A stretch of DNA of 64,000 nucleotides, from positions 124,001 to 188,000 of the forward strand of contig JAJFFT010000004.1 of assembly GCA_021776525.1 (NCBI GenBank), in the 5' to 3' direction. Of this stretch, positions 22,950 to 31,849 are shown piece by piece. The stretch comes from Robiginitomaculum sp. Its GTDB lineage: Bacteria > Pseudomonadota > Alphaproteobacteria > Caulobacterales > Maricaulaceae. The notes under the pieces are model-generated. The model did no database searches. It was not told where the DNA came from and saw only the letters and a program-made list of their open reading frames with translations. Numbering within the stretch: the stretch's first letter is position 1; every line of letters begins with the position of its first letter. Both the position numbers and the translations under genes were made by a program.

Positions 22950-23354
22950 ATGCACGAAGAACCCAACAGTCTGGATGCAGGTTTTGAGCCTGAAATCATA
23001 AAAAACTTGCCGCTGGTCCTGGATACACCCAAACATCGTGTGCCGCGCCAGTTTTGGCCAAAGTTCTGGAAAACCATGGGCAAGGTGCCATTTTCCGAGG
23101 AATTAGGCGCTGCCTATTATTGTGCTTCAGACTCGCAAACCCCAGCCCGGGTCAGGGGTGTTTTGTTTGCCGCATTGGCTTATTTTGTTCTGCCAACCGA
23201 TATCATTCCTGACTTTATTGCAGCTTTGGGTTTTACCGATGATGCCACGGTGCTGGCCACGGCTATGGGCATGGTCAGTGTGCACATCAAACCGCGCCAC
23301 AGCGAGGCTGCGTGTGCGCTCTTGCGCCGCCCTGTGAAGGTCAATAATTCTTGA
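22950..23354 (+). CDS. DUF1232 (YkvA-type) membrane-associated protein
   Basis: 134 residues from the ATG at 22950 (GGAGG 12 bases upstream); an in-frame ATG at 22929 adds seven residues. The C-terminal half has the DUF1232 core ALAYFVLPTDIIPDFIAALG followed by FTDDATVLATAMGMV, a short hydrophobic hairpin. Function unknown in general. Divergent from the SDR gene and followed 25 bases later by the isoaspartyl peptidase gene. Confidence 0.82.
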   Translation: MHEEPNSLDAGFEPEIIKNLPLVLDTPKHRVPRQFWPKFWKTMGKVPFSEELGAAYYCASDSQTPARVRGVLFAALAYFVLPTDIIPDFIAALGFTDDATVLATAMGMVSVHIKPRHSEAACALLRRPVKVNNS

Positions 23355-23379
23355 CGGTATAACGTCAAAAGGAAACGAT

Positions 23380-24252
23380 ATGAGCCGCCCATTTGCCCTC
23401 GCCCTGCACGGTGGTGCCGGGCCTATTCGCAATGCAGACCAATCTCGTGAAATTGCCAATATGGGCGCGCTTTTGGACCAAGGCCGCGTCATGCTGTCCA
23501 AGGGGTCTGCGGCTCTGGATGTGGTGGTGGCAATGATCAACGGCCTTGAAGAGGCTGGGTATTATATTGCCGGGAAAGGTGCCGCCCCCAATCGCGATGG
23601 GGTGTTTGAACTGGATGCGGCCATTATGGATGGTGCGGCAAGGCGTGCCGGCGCGGTTTGCGCGTTGTCGGGGTTTCGCTCGCCAATCAAGGCCGCCCGC
23701 GCCGTTATGGATCAAACGCCGCATGTCTTGCTGGCCGGTGCTGGTGCTGTTGGATTTTGTGCCGAGGCAGGTCTGGAACGGGTCGACGAGCCTGAAAATT
23801 ATTACACACCGGCGGCGCTTTCCAGCGCCTCGACCGATGCGCTCAGTCACGGCACTGTGGGCTGTGTGGCGCTGGATCAATCGGGGGCGCTGTGTGCAGG
23901 AACCTCCACTGGCGGCGTATTAAACAAGATGCCGGGCCGGGTGGGCGACAGCCCCTTGATCGGTGCGGGAACCTGGGCCGACGAACGGGTAGCCATTTCG
24001 TGCACCGGGCAGGGCGAATATTTTATTCGTGCTGCCGCTGCGGCTGATGTTTCGGCGCGTATGAAATATGCCGGCATGAGCGTCGATGCAGCAGCGGCCG
24101 GTGCGTTGGCCGATATGGAGCGTCAGGGCGGCGATGGTGGTTTGATTGCGGTTGATGCAAAAGGGCGCATCGCCTTGCCGTTTATCGCGCAGGGCATGCG
24201 CCGGGCGGCCTGTGACGGGGCAGGAAATATCACCATTAAAGTGTTTCGTTAA
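23380..24252 (+). CDS. Isoaspartyl peptidase / plant-type L-asparaginase
   Basis: 290 residues of the Ntn-hydrolase family. The N-terminus FALALHGGAGPI is diagnostic. The precursor is cut before the Thr in SHGTVGCVALDQSG, which becomes the nucleophile; the downstream GTSTGGVLNKMPGRVGDSPL supplies the second Thr and substrate-binding residues. It hydrolyses isoaspartyl dipeptides or asparagine. AGGAAAC precedes the start. Confidence 0.92.
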   Translation: MSRPFALALHGGAGPIRNADQSREIANMGALLDQGRVMLSKGSAALDVVVAMINGLEEAGYYIAGKGAAPNRDGVFELDAAIMDGAARRAGAVCALSGFRSPIKAARAVMDQTPHVLLAGAGAVGFCAEAGLERVDEPENYYTPAALSSASTDALSHGTVGCVALDQSGALCAGTSTGGVLNKMPGRVGDSPLIGAGTWADERVAISCTGQGEYFIRAAAAADVSARMKYAGMSVDAAAAGALADMERQGGDGGLIAVDAKGRIALPFIAQGMRRAACDGAGNITIKVFR

Positions 24253-24303
24253 GGCTGGATTAAGTCAGGGCAGGGTTAGAATAAGGGATCAAAAGGACAG
24301 ATC

Positions 24304-24816
24304 ATGCGAATGCGACTTTTTCTTGCCATAGGAACGCTTTGTTTCACGCTCAGCGCCCATGGGGCGTTGGCACAAAACGGGCCAAAACTGCACCAGACCA
24401 TCAAGGACTGGGCGGTGTTCACCACAACAAGCGGCAATGACACTTTGTGTTATGTGCGCAGCTTTGCCCAGGACAAGGCCCCCAAGAATGTTGATCATGG
24501 GGATGTGATTTTCTTTGTCACCTCATGGAAATCTGGATCAGGAAAACACCAGCCCAGCCTAATGACCGGATACCCGCTAAAAGATACGCCGCCGCCCAAA
24601 GCGCGGGTCGGCTCAACCCGGATCACCATGTATCCGGACAATAATGAAGCCTTTATCGAAGAAGCCAGTGACGAACGAAAGTTGATTGCCGCCATGCGCA
24701 AAGGTGCCATGTTACGGGTCGAGGCACGCTCGGCGCGCGGCACCGCGACAACGTACGAATTTTCGCTTTCCGGTATAACAGCCGCACTGCAAAAGGCTGA
24801 CGCGCTTTGTAAATAA
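24304..24816 (+). CDS. Invasion-associated locus B (IalB) family periplasmic protein
   Basis: 170 residues with a signal peptide ([20 protein letters not shown]). The mature part has [20 protein letters not shown] followed by a [13 protein letters not shown] strand and two conserved cysteines (LCYVRS, DALCK), the IalB pattern. These are small exported proteins of unknown detailed function in Alphaproteobacteria. An AAAGGACAG site precedes the ATG. Confidence 0.8.
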   Translation: MRMRLFLAIGTLCFTLSAHGALAQNGPKLHQTIKDWAVFTTTSGNDTLCYVRSFAQDKAPKNVDHGDVIFFVTSWKSGSGKHQPSLMTGYPLKDTPPPKARVGSTRITMYPDNNEAFIEEASDERKLIAAMRKGAMLRVEARSARGTATTYEFSLSGITAALQKADALCK

Positions 24817-24832
24817 GGGTTATAAGGCGCGC

Positions 24833-25972
24833 ATGACTGAAACGATTTCAAAAACCTCGCTCGCCGGGATGAGCCGTGAAGACCTGCGCACTGTTGTGCT
24901 CGAGGCGGGTGTGCCTGAAAAACAGGTGCGCATGCGCCTCGGCCAGCTTTGGCGCTGGGTTTATTATTCTGGTGTCACCACATTTGATCAAATGACCGAC
25001 ATTGCCAAGCCGTTGCGGGCCGCTTTGGCTGAACGTCATACGCTGGAGCGTCCGGCGCTTAGCGAGCGGCAGGTCTCCAAAGACGGCACCCGTAAATATC
25101 TGATCAAGCTTGGCCCCGGCATTGAGGTCGAAGCGGTCTATATTCCAGGCGTCGGGCGTTCCGGGGCATTGTGCATCTCCAGCCAGGTGGGTTGCACCTT
25201 GAACTGCACGTTTTGCCATACCGGAACTCAGGCTCTGGTGCGCAATCTGACCGCCGCTGAAATTGTTACACAGATCATGATTGCCCGTGATGATCTGGAT
25301 GATTGGCCGAAATCAGCCAAGGATCTGGACAGCCGTGCGATCACCAATATCGTCTTTATGGGCATGGGCGAGCCGCTCTATAATCTTGGCAATGTGGCGG
25401 CTGCTATGGCCATCCTCAGCGATGGTGAAGGCATTGCTATTTCGCGCCGCCGGATCACCGTTTCGACCTCTGGTGTGGTGCCGCAAATGCATGACCTGGG
25501 CGAGCAAACCCAGGCTATGCTGGCCATATCTTTGCACGCCACCAACGATGAGTTGCGTAATGAGTTGGTGCCGATCAACAAGGCCTATCCGTTGGTCGAA
25601 TTATTGCAGGCATGCCGGGATTATCCGGGTGCCAGCAATGCGAGGCGGATCACGTTTGAATATGTGATGTTAAAAGACGTCAATGACAGCGATGCCGAAG
25701 CCCGAAAATTGGTGCAATTGCTGCGCGGCATTCCGGCAAAAATCAATCTCATTCCGTTTAATCCATGGCCCGGTTCGCCCTATGAATGTTCTGACTGGGG
25801 CCGCATTGAAGAGTTTGCGCAAATCGTCAACAAGGCCGGTTACGCCTCTCCAATACGTACCCCGCGCGGGCGCGATATTGATGCGGCATGTGGGCAATTA
25901 CGTTCGCAAAGCATTAAAAAACGCGCCAGCGAAAAATTGAAAGAACGCCTTGCGGCACAAAACGCATCATGA
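24833..25972 (+). CDS. rlmN: 23S rRNA/tRNA adenine-C2 methyltransferase RlmN
   Basis: 379 residues, a radical-SAM enzyme that methylates C2 of A2503 in 23S rRNA and A37 in tRNAs. The cluster-binding [11 protein letters not shown] (Cys-x3-Cys-x2-Cys) lies near residue 122 and the methyl-carrying Cys near the C-terminus in [21 protein letters not shown] is the second family signature. Overlaps the following GNAT gene by four bases. Confidence 0.97.
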   Translation: MTETISKTSLAGMSREDLRTVVLEAGVPEKQVRMRLGQLWRWVYYSGVTTFDQMTDIAKPLRAALAERHTLERPALSERQVSKDGTRKYLIKLGPGIEVEAVYIPGVGRSGALCISSQVGCTLNCTFCHTGTQALVRNLTAAEIVTQIMIARDDLDDWPKSAKDLDSRAITNIVFMGMGEPLYNLGNVAAAMAILSDGEGIAISRRRITVSTSGVVPQMHDLGEQTQAMLAISLHATNDELRNELVPINKAYPLVELLQACRDYPGASNARRITFEYVMLKDVNDSDAEARKLVQLLRGIPAKINLIPFNPWPGSPYECSDWGRIEEFAQIVNKAGYASPIRTPRGRDIDAACGQLRSQSIKKRASEKLKERLAAQNAS

Positions 25973-26499
25973 AGCTTCCCGTCCCCATCCTGACCACCGA
26001 ACGCTTGACCCTGCGCCCTTTAAGGCACAGCGATGCCCCGGATTTATTCGAGGCCTTTAGTGATGAAGAAGCCTGTAAATACTGGTCACATGCTGCTCAT
26101 AAAACCGTAGAACAATCTCAGGCCCGGGTAGATGAAGTGATCGCCAAAAATGATCTGCAAACCTGGGTTATTACGCAAAGCAAAGATGGTCCGGCGCTTG
26201 GGTGGGTGGTGCTGGTGCCCGGCCACCGCGAAGGTGTTGCAGAATTGGGCTATATTATTTGCCGCTCAGCATGGGGCAAAGGCTTTATGGCCGAGGCCGC
26301 CAATGCGGTGGTTGATTATGGTTTCGGGATCGAAAAATACCGGCGCATTTTTGCTGACATGGACCCCGAAAACATTGGCTCAACCCGCATTGCTGAAAAA
26401 TGTGGCATGACTTATGAAGGCCGCCTCAAGGGCAATTGGGACACGCAGATCGGTGTGCGTGACAGCTTGATTTACGGCCGGGTTGAATTGCCGGATTAG
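25969..26499 (+). CDS. GNAT acetyltransferase, RimJ/RimL type
   Basis: 176 residues. [20 protein letters not shown] at the start and [20 protein letters not shown] with [20 protein letters not shown] are typical of acetyl-CoA-dependent N-acetyltransferases of the RimJ/RimL group. Target unknown. Translationally coupled to rlmN, and its stop overlaps the stop of the convergent aminotransferase gene. Confidence 0.88.
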   Translation: MKLPVPILTTERLTLRPLRHSDAPDLFEAFSDEEACKYWSHAAHKTVEQSQARVDEVIAKNDLQTWVITQSKDGPALGWVVLVPGHREGVAELGYIICRSAWGKGFMAEAANAVVDYGFGIEKYRRIFADMDPENIGSTRIAEKCGMTYEGRLKGNWDTQIGVRDSLIYGRVELPD

Positions 26500-27623
26500 C
26501 CAAGTTCTTGCTTGAGAGCGCCCAGACATTTTTGCACATTTTGCGGGCAGGCACTGGCCCCCATCAGGCCAATACGCCAGACCTTACCCGCCAGAGCACC
26601 AAGCCCGGCGCCGATCTCAAGGTTATGATTTTCAAGCAAGGTTTTGCGGATCGCCGCTTCATCGGTAACACGTGTCGGTATGCACACAGTGTTCAATTGC
26701 GGCAAGCGATAGTCCGGCTCGACTAAAAACGAAAAACCTAGTGCCTCCAGACCATCACGCAAATTTTCGTGCTGGGTCTGGTGGCGGGTAAAGGCAGGTT
26801 CCAGACCTTCTTCATGCAACATCAACAGGCCTTCATGCAAAGCATACATGGCGTTGATTGGTGCGGTATGGTGATAGGAGCGCGCCTTGCTTTTTGGGGT
26901 TGTTCCCTGCCAATAACTCAGTACCAAAGAGAGATCCAAAAACCAGCTTTGCACAGGTGTCGTGCGCGCATGAACGGCAGCGATTGCCCGTTCACCAAAG
27001 CTGATGGGGGAAAGCCCCGGCGGTACGGAGAGGCATTTTTGTGTACCAGAATAAATCGCATCCACACCCCATTCATCGACCTTGACCGGCACTCCGCCCA
27101 GTGACGTCACCGCATCAACAATGCTTAAACAATCATGTTTGCGTGCCAGTGCGCACAGGGTTTTGGCATCCGACAAAACCCCGGTTGAGGTTTCGGCATG
27201 GACAAAGGCCAGTATTTTGGCTTCGGGGTGCGCTTTTAAGGTGTCGTCCACCTTTTGTGGATCGACCGGTTTGCCCCAGTCATCGCTGATCACCACGGCG
27301 GTCGCGCCGGCGCGGGTGACATTTTCCACCATGCGTCCGCCAAACACGCCATTAACACAAACCACCACCGTATCGCCTGGCTCAATGAGATTAACAAAAC
27401 AGGTTTCCATGCCCGCTGACCCCGGTGCAGACACCGGAAAGGTAAGTGCATTTTCGGTTTGAAATGCATAACGCAACAAGACCTTGATCTCGTCCATCAG
27501 GGTAATGAATTGCGGGTCTAAATGGCCTACCGTTGACCGCGCCATGGCGTCCAGAATACGCGATGGCACATCGGACGGGCCGGGGCCCATCAGGGTTTTG
27601 GGTGTCGGGTGAAACGGTTTCAT
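26496..27623 (-). CDS. Class V aminotransferase (alanine/serine-glyoxylate type)
   Basis: 375 residues from the ATG at 27623, preceded by AAAAGGAC. The frame stays open upstream to 27917 only because it runs through repeat DNA. MGPGPSDVPSRILDAM at the start, VHAETSTGVLSDAKTLCALA, then IVDAVTSLGGVPVKVDEWGV and SGTQKCLSVPPGLS with the PLP lysine, identify the alanine-glyoxylate / serine-glyoxylate / serine-pyruvate aminotransferase group. It interconverts glyoxylate and glycine. The exact donor is not clear from sequence. Confidence 0.9.
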   Translation of the reverse strand: MKPFHPTPKTLMGPGPSDVPSRILDAMARSTVGHLDPQFITLMDEIKVLLRYAFQTENALTFPVSAPGSAGMETCFVNLIEPGDTVVVCVNGVFGGRMVENVTRAGATAVVISDDWGKPVDPQKVDDTLKAHPEAKILAFVHAETSTGVLSDAKTLCALARKHDCLSIVDAVTSLGGVPVKVDEWGVDAIYSGTQKCLSVPPGLSPISFGERAIAAVHARTTPVQSWFLDLSLVLSYWQGTTPKSKARSYHHTAPINAMYALHEGLLMLHEEGLEPAFTRHQTQHENLRDGLEALGFSFLVEPDYRLPQLNTVCIPTRVTDEAAIRKTLLENHNLEIGAGLGALAGKVWRIGLMGASACPQNVQKCLGALKQELG

Positions 27624-27659
27624 CGGGCGGCGTCCTTTTGGGGAGGGATATGCTTTGTC

Positions 27660-27682
27660 ATTGTCGGACTCGTTCCGACAAT
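27660..27682. repeat. REP-like hairpin A
   Basis: ATTGTCGGA-CTCGT-TCCGACAAT: perfect 9-bp stem, 5-base loop, 26 bases before a second hairpin of the same geometry but different sequence. Confidence 0.75.
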
Positions 27683-27708
27683 CCAGTGGAGAGTTAAACC
27701 TGATCTGG

Positions 27709-27731
27709 ATTACCCGGACAAGCCGGGTAAT
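27709..27731. repeat. REP-like hairpin B
   Basis: ATTACCCGG-ACAAG-CCGGGTAAT: perfect 9-bp stem with a 5-base loop, partner of hairpin A. Together they form a bipartite intergenic repeat. Confidence 0.75.
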
Positions 27732-27878
27732 GACAAATTTCCCCTCTTCTTCCTTAAAGTAAATGCTGGGACGAGGAGCAATCAATCTAAATTCAATTAG
27801 AGCTTTTATGCACCATCCCCTCACTTCATTCCTCTCCCCAAGGGAGAGGAGGACGCTGGTTGACATGACAGGTCTGTG

Positions 27879-27920
27879 CTTGTGCTCAAATAGCGAGGCT
27901 TGCCGTCGCGATAGCACAAG
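27879..27920 (+). repeat. Dispersed hairpin repeat, copy 13 (long form)
   Basis: Termini CTTGTGCT and AGCACAAG are perfectly complementary over 8 bp. Inner arm GCGAGGCTTGCCGTCGC also folds (GGC-TT-GCC flanked by GCGA/TCGC). Confidence 0.85.
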
Positions 27921-27925
27921 TAACC

Positions 27926-27961
27926 GTGCTCAAATAGCGAGGCTTGTCGTCGCGATAGCAC
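27926..27961 (+). repeat. Dispersed hairpin repeat, copy 14 (long form)
   Basis: Tandem near-copy of copy 13 with ends GTGCT and AGCAC; inner arm differs by one base (GGCTTGTCGTCGC). Confidence 0.85.
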
Positions 27962-27977
27962 AAGAAGAATGAAAAAA

Positions 27978-28054
27978 TGGTGGCGGGGGGGAGATTTGAA
28001 CTCCCGACCTCAGGATTATGAGTCCTGCGCTCTAACCAACTGAGCTACCCAGCC
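27978..28054 (-). tRNA. tRNA-Met (CAT)
   Basis: 77 nt on the minus strand, CCA encoded. D-arm GCTCAGTTGGTTAGAGC, anticodon stem CAGGA/TCCTG with loop CTCATAA (anticodon CAT), T-arm GGGAG-TTCAAAT-CTCCC. The acceptor stem GGCTGGG/CCCCGCC has one T-C mismatch at the fourth pair. Most likely elongator tRNA-Met; a lysidine-modified tRNA-Ile2 also has CAT and cannot be excluded. Confidence 0.92.
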
Positions 28055-28150
28055 ATTTCATTTGTGCCTTTCAGGTCGCGGGATATACGCGCCCGCGGCT
28101 TATCTTGCAAGCCGTTTTGCTGTGCTATGACTTTGTTGTGTGAACACGTA

Positions 28151-29560
28151 TTACCGTGAGATATGCAGCGGTTGGCCAAGGGCCGCCATTGCACTTTCCG
28201 CAAAGCCTTCCGTGAGTGTCGGATGCACATGAATGGTCCCGGCAATGTCTTCAAGACGCGCCCCCATTTCAAGGGCCAGCGCGAACTCGCCAGAGAGTTC
28301 GGCCACATGGGCGCCGACGGCGTGAATGCCCAAAATAACGTGATCAGATTTACGCGCTGTGACCCGTACAAAGCCGCCATCTGTCCCGCCTTGCATGGAA
28401 AGCGCCTTGCCCAGTGCGGCAAGGGGGAACTTGCCGGTGATCACCTCGTCGCCTGCGGCTTTTGCCTCGTCCGGGGTCAGGCCGACGCCGACAATTTCAG
28501 GCTCGGTAAAGCACACGGCAGGAATCGCCACGGGATCAAAGCGCCGGCGATGTCCGGCCAGAATTTCGGCGACCATTTCGCCTTGCGCTGTGCCCTTGTG
28601 GGCCAGCATTGGCTCGCCAACAAGATCTCCGATGGCATAGACATCACGCATGGAGGTGGCGCACTGGTCATCGACTTGAATAAACGGCCCATTCATATCA
28701 ATGCCCATGTTCTCAAGGCCCCAGCCTTGGGTGACGGGTTTACGGCCAACGGCGACCAGTATTTTTTCGGCTGTTATATCATGGGTTTTACCGTTCCCGT
28801 CTTCGAACTGAAGCCCGGTCTTGCTCAGCCCCTTGGCCTTGGACGACAGATGCATATCCACCTTGTGGGTTTTTAACCAGCGCGAGATGGGACGGGTCAT
28901 GGGCGCATCATAAAGCGGCAAGATGCGGTCGAGTGCCTCGACAAAACTAACCTTTACGCCAAGCTTGGCAAAGGCAATGCCCAGCTCAAGACCGATATAA
29001 CCGGCGCCCACCACAGCCAGGGTTTTGGGCAGTTTATCCAGCGCCAGTGCTCCGGTAGAGGAGATAATGCGCGGGTCGGAAAACGGCAAAAACGGCAATT
29101 CCACTTCGACCGACCCGGTGGCCAGCACCACATGTTTGGCGGTTATGGTCTGTGTTTGACCATCCTGCAGCTTCACCGTGCAGGTTTTGGCATCGTTAAA
29201 TTCGGCCCAGCCGTTCAGCACTGTTGCACCTGCGGATTTGAGCAACATGCCAACACCAGAGGTCAGCTTGCCGACCAGATCATCTTTCCAGACAGACAGG
29301 GACTTCATGTCGACCTTGGGCTTGGCACAGGAAATGCCCATGGCGGGCGCGGCGGCGTGGGCCGAAATTTCTTCAAATCGGCTGGCTGCATGGATAACGG
29401 CTTTGGATGGGATGCAGCCCCGGTTCAAACACGTACCGCCAAGGCCGCTTTTATCCACCAGAATGACGTTCAGACCCAGTTGTGCGGCGCGAATAGCGCA
29501 CGGATAGCCCGCCGGGCCACCACCAATGATCAGGACATCAGTTGTCGTTGTATTCGGCAT
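28151..29560 (-). CDS. lpdA: Dihydrolipoyl dehydrogenase (E3)
   Basis: 469 residues, last gene of the branched-chain 2-oxoacid dehydrogenase operon. FAD site GGGPAGYPCAIRAAQLG, redox disulfide GGTCLNRGCIPSK near residue 45, NAD site VVGAGYIGLELGIAFAKLG, and the C-terminal HVHPTLTEGFAESAMAALGQ with the catalytic His. It reoxidises the dihydrolipoyl arm of E2. Follows E2 by nine bases. Confidence 0.95.
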   Translation of the reverse strand: MPNTTTTDVLIIGGGPAGYPCAIRAAQLGLNVILVDKSGLGGTCLNRGCIPSKAVIHAASRFEEISAHAAAPAMGISCAKPKVDMKSLSVWKDDLVGKLTSGVGMLLKSAGATVLNGWAEFNDAKTCTVKLQDGQTQTITAKHVVLATGSVEVELPFLPFSDPRIISSTGALALDKLPKTLAVVGAGYIGLELGIAFAKLGVKVSFVEALDRILPLYDAPMTRPISRWLKTHKVDMHLSSKAKGLSKTGLQFEDGNGKTHDITAEKILVAVGRKPVTQGWGLENMGIDMNGPFIQVDDQCATSMRDVYAIGDLVGEPMLAHKGTAQGEMVAEILAGHRRRFDPVAIPAVCFTEPEIVGVGLTPDEAKAAGDEVITGKFPLAALGKALSMQGGTDGGFVRVTARKSDHVILGIHAVGAHVAELSGEFALALEMGARLEDIAGTIHVHPTLTEGFAESAMAALGQPLHISR

Positions 29561-29569
29561 GGGTGTGGC

Positions 29570-30826
29570 TCACATAAAGAGGGTTGCAGGGTTTTCCAGC
29601 GCGGTTTTGATCCGCTGGATCATCAGGGCCGCGTCATAACCATCAACAATACGATGATCAAAGCTGGATGAGAGGTTCATCATTTTACGAGGGATGAAGG
29701 CCCCATCCTGCCAGACCGGGCGGATCTGCAATTTATTGACCCCGATGATCGCCACTTCGGGGGCGTTGATCACCGGGGTTGAGGCAATACCGCCCAGCGC
29801 CCCTAAAGAGGTGATGGTAATGGTCGAGCCGGTCAGCTCGTCTTTAATGCCCTTTCCGTCGCGTGCCGCGGTGCAAACTCGGGCGATTTCACTGGCCAGC
29901 GTCCAGATGTCCATGCTTTCGGCGTGCTTGACCACTGGTACCATCAGGCCGTTGGGGGTCGCGGTGGCAACGCCCATGTGCACGGCCTCGTATTTGGTGG
30001 CGACGCCTTCTTCATAATCAAAATGTGCATTGGCATTTGGAAAATCCGGCAGTACCTTGATCAATGCCATCGACAAAAACGGCAACAGGGTCAATTTGGG
30101 CTGGTCGTCGCGGCGCTGGGCGTTCAGGTGTTTACGCAAATCCTCCAATGCTTCCATATCGACCTCTTCCACATAGGCAAAATGCGGAATTGTGCGTTTG
30201 GAATGGGCCAGGTTTTGCGCGATTTTGCGGCGCAGGCCGATGATTTTCTGTGTGGAGGTGCCCGTGCGTTTTGTGCGGCCAGTGCTGGTCATCGGGCGCA
30301 CCGTCAGACGTCCCCCACCGGCGATAAAATCATCCAAATCCTGATGGGTGATGCGCCCAGCAGGGCCCGTGCCGGGCACTGTGCCAAGGTCAAGGCCAGC
30401 ATCTAATGCGGCTTTACGCACAGCGGGCGAGGCAAGGGGCTTGGCACCGCCTCGCGCTTTGATAGGTCCTGTCTGAGGGACCGGGGCCGGGGTCGGCGCA
30501 GTGGCTGGCTTAGGCTCTGGTTTTGCCTCAACCGGCGGGGCGGATTGGGGTGTCGGCGCAGCTTTTTGCTCAACACTTGCTGCGCCGTCGGTTTCAATGG
30601 TGACAATCACTGTGCCAACCGCCACCACATCGCCCGGCTCGCCGGTGATGGCTGTCACAACGCCATTGACCGGCGAAGGGATTTCAACCGTAGCCTTGTC
30701 GGTCATGATATCGACCAGATTATCATCTTCTTTGATGTTCTGGCCAGTTTTTACGTGCCATTCAACGATTTCGGCCTCGACAACGCCTTCGCCAACATCA
30801 GGCAGTTTTAAGGAAAACAGTCCCAT
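29570..30826 (-). CDS. bkdB: Branched-chain 2-oxoacid dehydrogenase E2 (dihydrolipoyl acyltransferase)
   Basis: 418 residues. Residues 1-80 are the lipoyl domain with the lipoylated Lys in VDIMTDKATVEIPSPVNG. A Pro/Ala-rich linker follows, then the E1/E3-binding domain (LASPAVRKAALDAGLDLGTV, PAGRITHQDLDDFIAGG). The C-terminal catalytic domain has SSSFDHRIVDGYDAALMIQR with its His and Asp. It transfers the branched acyl group to CoA. Confidence 0.95.
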   Translation of the reverse strand: MGLFSLKLPDVGEGVVEAEIVEWHVKTGQNIKEDDNLVDIMTDKATVEIPSPVNGVVTAITGEPGDVVAVGTVIVTIETDGAASVEQKAAPTPQSAPPVEAKPEPKPATAPTPAPVPQTGPIKARGGAKPLASPAVRKAALDAGLDLGTVPGTGPAGRITHQDLDDFIAGGGRLTVRPMTSTGRTKRTGTSTQKIIGLRRKIAQNLAHSKRTIPHFAYVEEVDMEALEDLRKHLNAQRRDDQPKLTLLPFLSMALIKVLPDFPNANAHFDYEEGVATKYEAVHMGVATATPNGLMVPVVKHAESMDIWTLASEIARVCTAARDGKGIKDELTGSTITITSLGALGGIASTPVINAPEVAIIGVNKLQIRPVWQDGAFIPRKMMNLSSSFDHRIVDGYDAALMIQRIKTALENPATLFM

Positions 30827-31849
30827 TTAAGCCTCCAACGTTTCGGTCATAGCCCGCGTGACGCGTTCCTGACCCGGAAAATATTGCCATTCGTGGGCGT
30901 GGGGGTAGGGGGTATCCCACCCGGTGACCCGTTTAACGGGCGCTTCGAGTGCATAAAAACACTCTTCCTGAATTTGGGCGATTAGTTCAGCCCCAAAGCC
31001 TGATGTTCTGGGGGCTTCGTGCAGAACCACACAGCGCCCGGTTTTGTTCACCGATTTGGCAATGGTTTCCATGTCATAGGGAATGAGGGTCCGCAGATCG
31101 ATAATCTCAGCATCAATGCCCGCAAGACGCGCCGATTCCAGCGCCACATGGACCATGGTGCCATAGGCCACAACCGTCAATGCCGCGCCAGCGCGGACAA
31201 TGTCGGCCTTGCCTATTGGCACAGTATAATGCCCGGTGGGCACTAGACCCTGATCATGGCTGGACCAGCCCAAAGCCGGTTTGTGTGGGTCACCGTCAAA
31301 CGGGCCATTATAAAGCCGCTTAGGTTCAAAAATCAGCACAGGGTCGTCGGATTCACTGGCCGCGATCAACAAACCCTTGGCATCATAAGGGTTGGATGGC
31401 ATCAGGATGGTCAGACCTGGAATATGCGTAAAAAATGCCTCAGGGGACATGGAATGGGTCTGGCCGCCATAAATGCCGCCGCCGCACGGGGTGCGCAGGA
31501 CCAACGGCGCGGTGTATTGCCCGGCGGTGCGATAACGCAGCCGCGTAAGTTCGGACACCACCTGATCAAACCCTGGAAAAATGTAATCGGCAAACTGAAT
31601 TTCTGCGATTGGGCGCATGCCATTGGCGGCCATGCCAATAGCCATGGCGATAATCGCGGCCTCGTTAATCGGCGTATCAAAAACCCGGGTTTTGCCGTAT
31701 TTTTCCTGCAAACCTTGGGTGCAGCCAAAAACGCCGCCAAAATAGCCGGCATCTTCGCCAAACGAACAGACACGATCGTCGCGCTCCATAAGAACATCAT
31801 GGGCTGAGTTGATCGCCTGGATCATCGTCATGCGTGCAGTGGTGCTCAT
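30827..31849 (-). CDS. bkdA2: Branched-chain 2-oxoacid dehydrogenase E1 beta
   Basis: 340 residues. TMIQAINSAHDVLMERDDRV, GEDAGYFGGVFGCTQGLQEK, then FADYIFPGFDQVVSELTRLR and GGIYGGQTHSMSPEAFFTHI are E1-beta signatures (thiamine diphosphate-dependent decarboxylase). Pairs with the adjacent E1 alpha as an alpha2beta2 enzyme decarboxylating 2-oxoacids from Val, Leu and Ile. Abuts both neighbours without a gap. Confidence 0.95.
   Translation of the reverse strand: MSTTARMTMIQAINSAHDVLMERDDRVCSFGEDAGYFGGVFGCTQGLQEKYGKTRVFDTPINEAAIIAMAIGMAANGMRPIAEIQFADYIFPGFDQVVSELTRLRYRTAGQYTAPLVLRTPCGGGIYGGQTHSMSPEAFFTHIPGLTILMPSNPYDAKGLLIAASESDDPVLIFEPKRLYNGPFDGDPHKPALGWSSHDQGLVPTGHYTVPIGKADIVRAGAALTVVAYGTMVHVALESARLAGIDAEIIDLRTLIPYDMETIAKSVNKTGRCVVLHEAPRTSGFGAELIAQIQEECFYALEAPVKRVTGWDTPYPHAHEWQYFPGQERVTRAMTETLEA

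Larger units (their letters stand above)
27624..27977. other. 354-bp repeat-rich intergenic region
   Basis: Between the aminotransferase and the tRNA there is no gene. It holds two REP-like hairpins (27660-27682, 27709-27731) and two tandem long-form copies of the dispersed hairpin repeat (27879-27920, 27926-27961). A CTCCCCAAGGGAGAGGAGG palindrome lies around 27833-27852. Confidence 0.65.

Noticed and set aside
27624..27917. N-terminal extension of the class V aminotransferase
   Set aside because: It reads through REP-like hairpins and a dispersed repeat; the ATG at 27623 has a ribosome-binding site and gives the normal family length.
483..27961. CRISPR array
   Set aside because: The repeats are scattered singly or in pairs in both orientations with no regular spacers and no cas genes; their termini vary, unlike CRISPR repeats.
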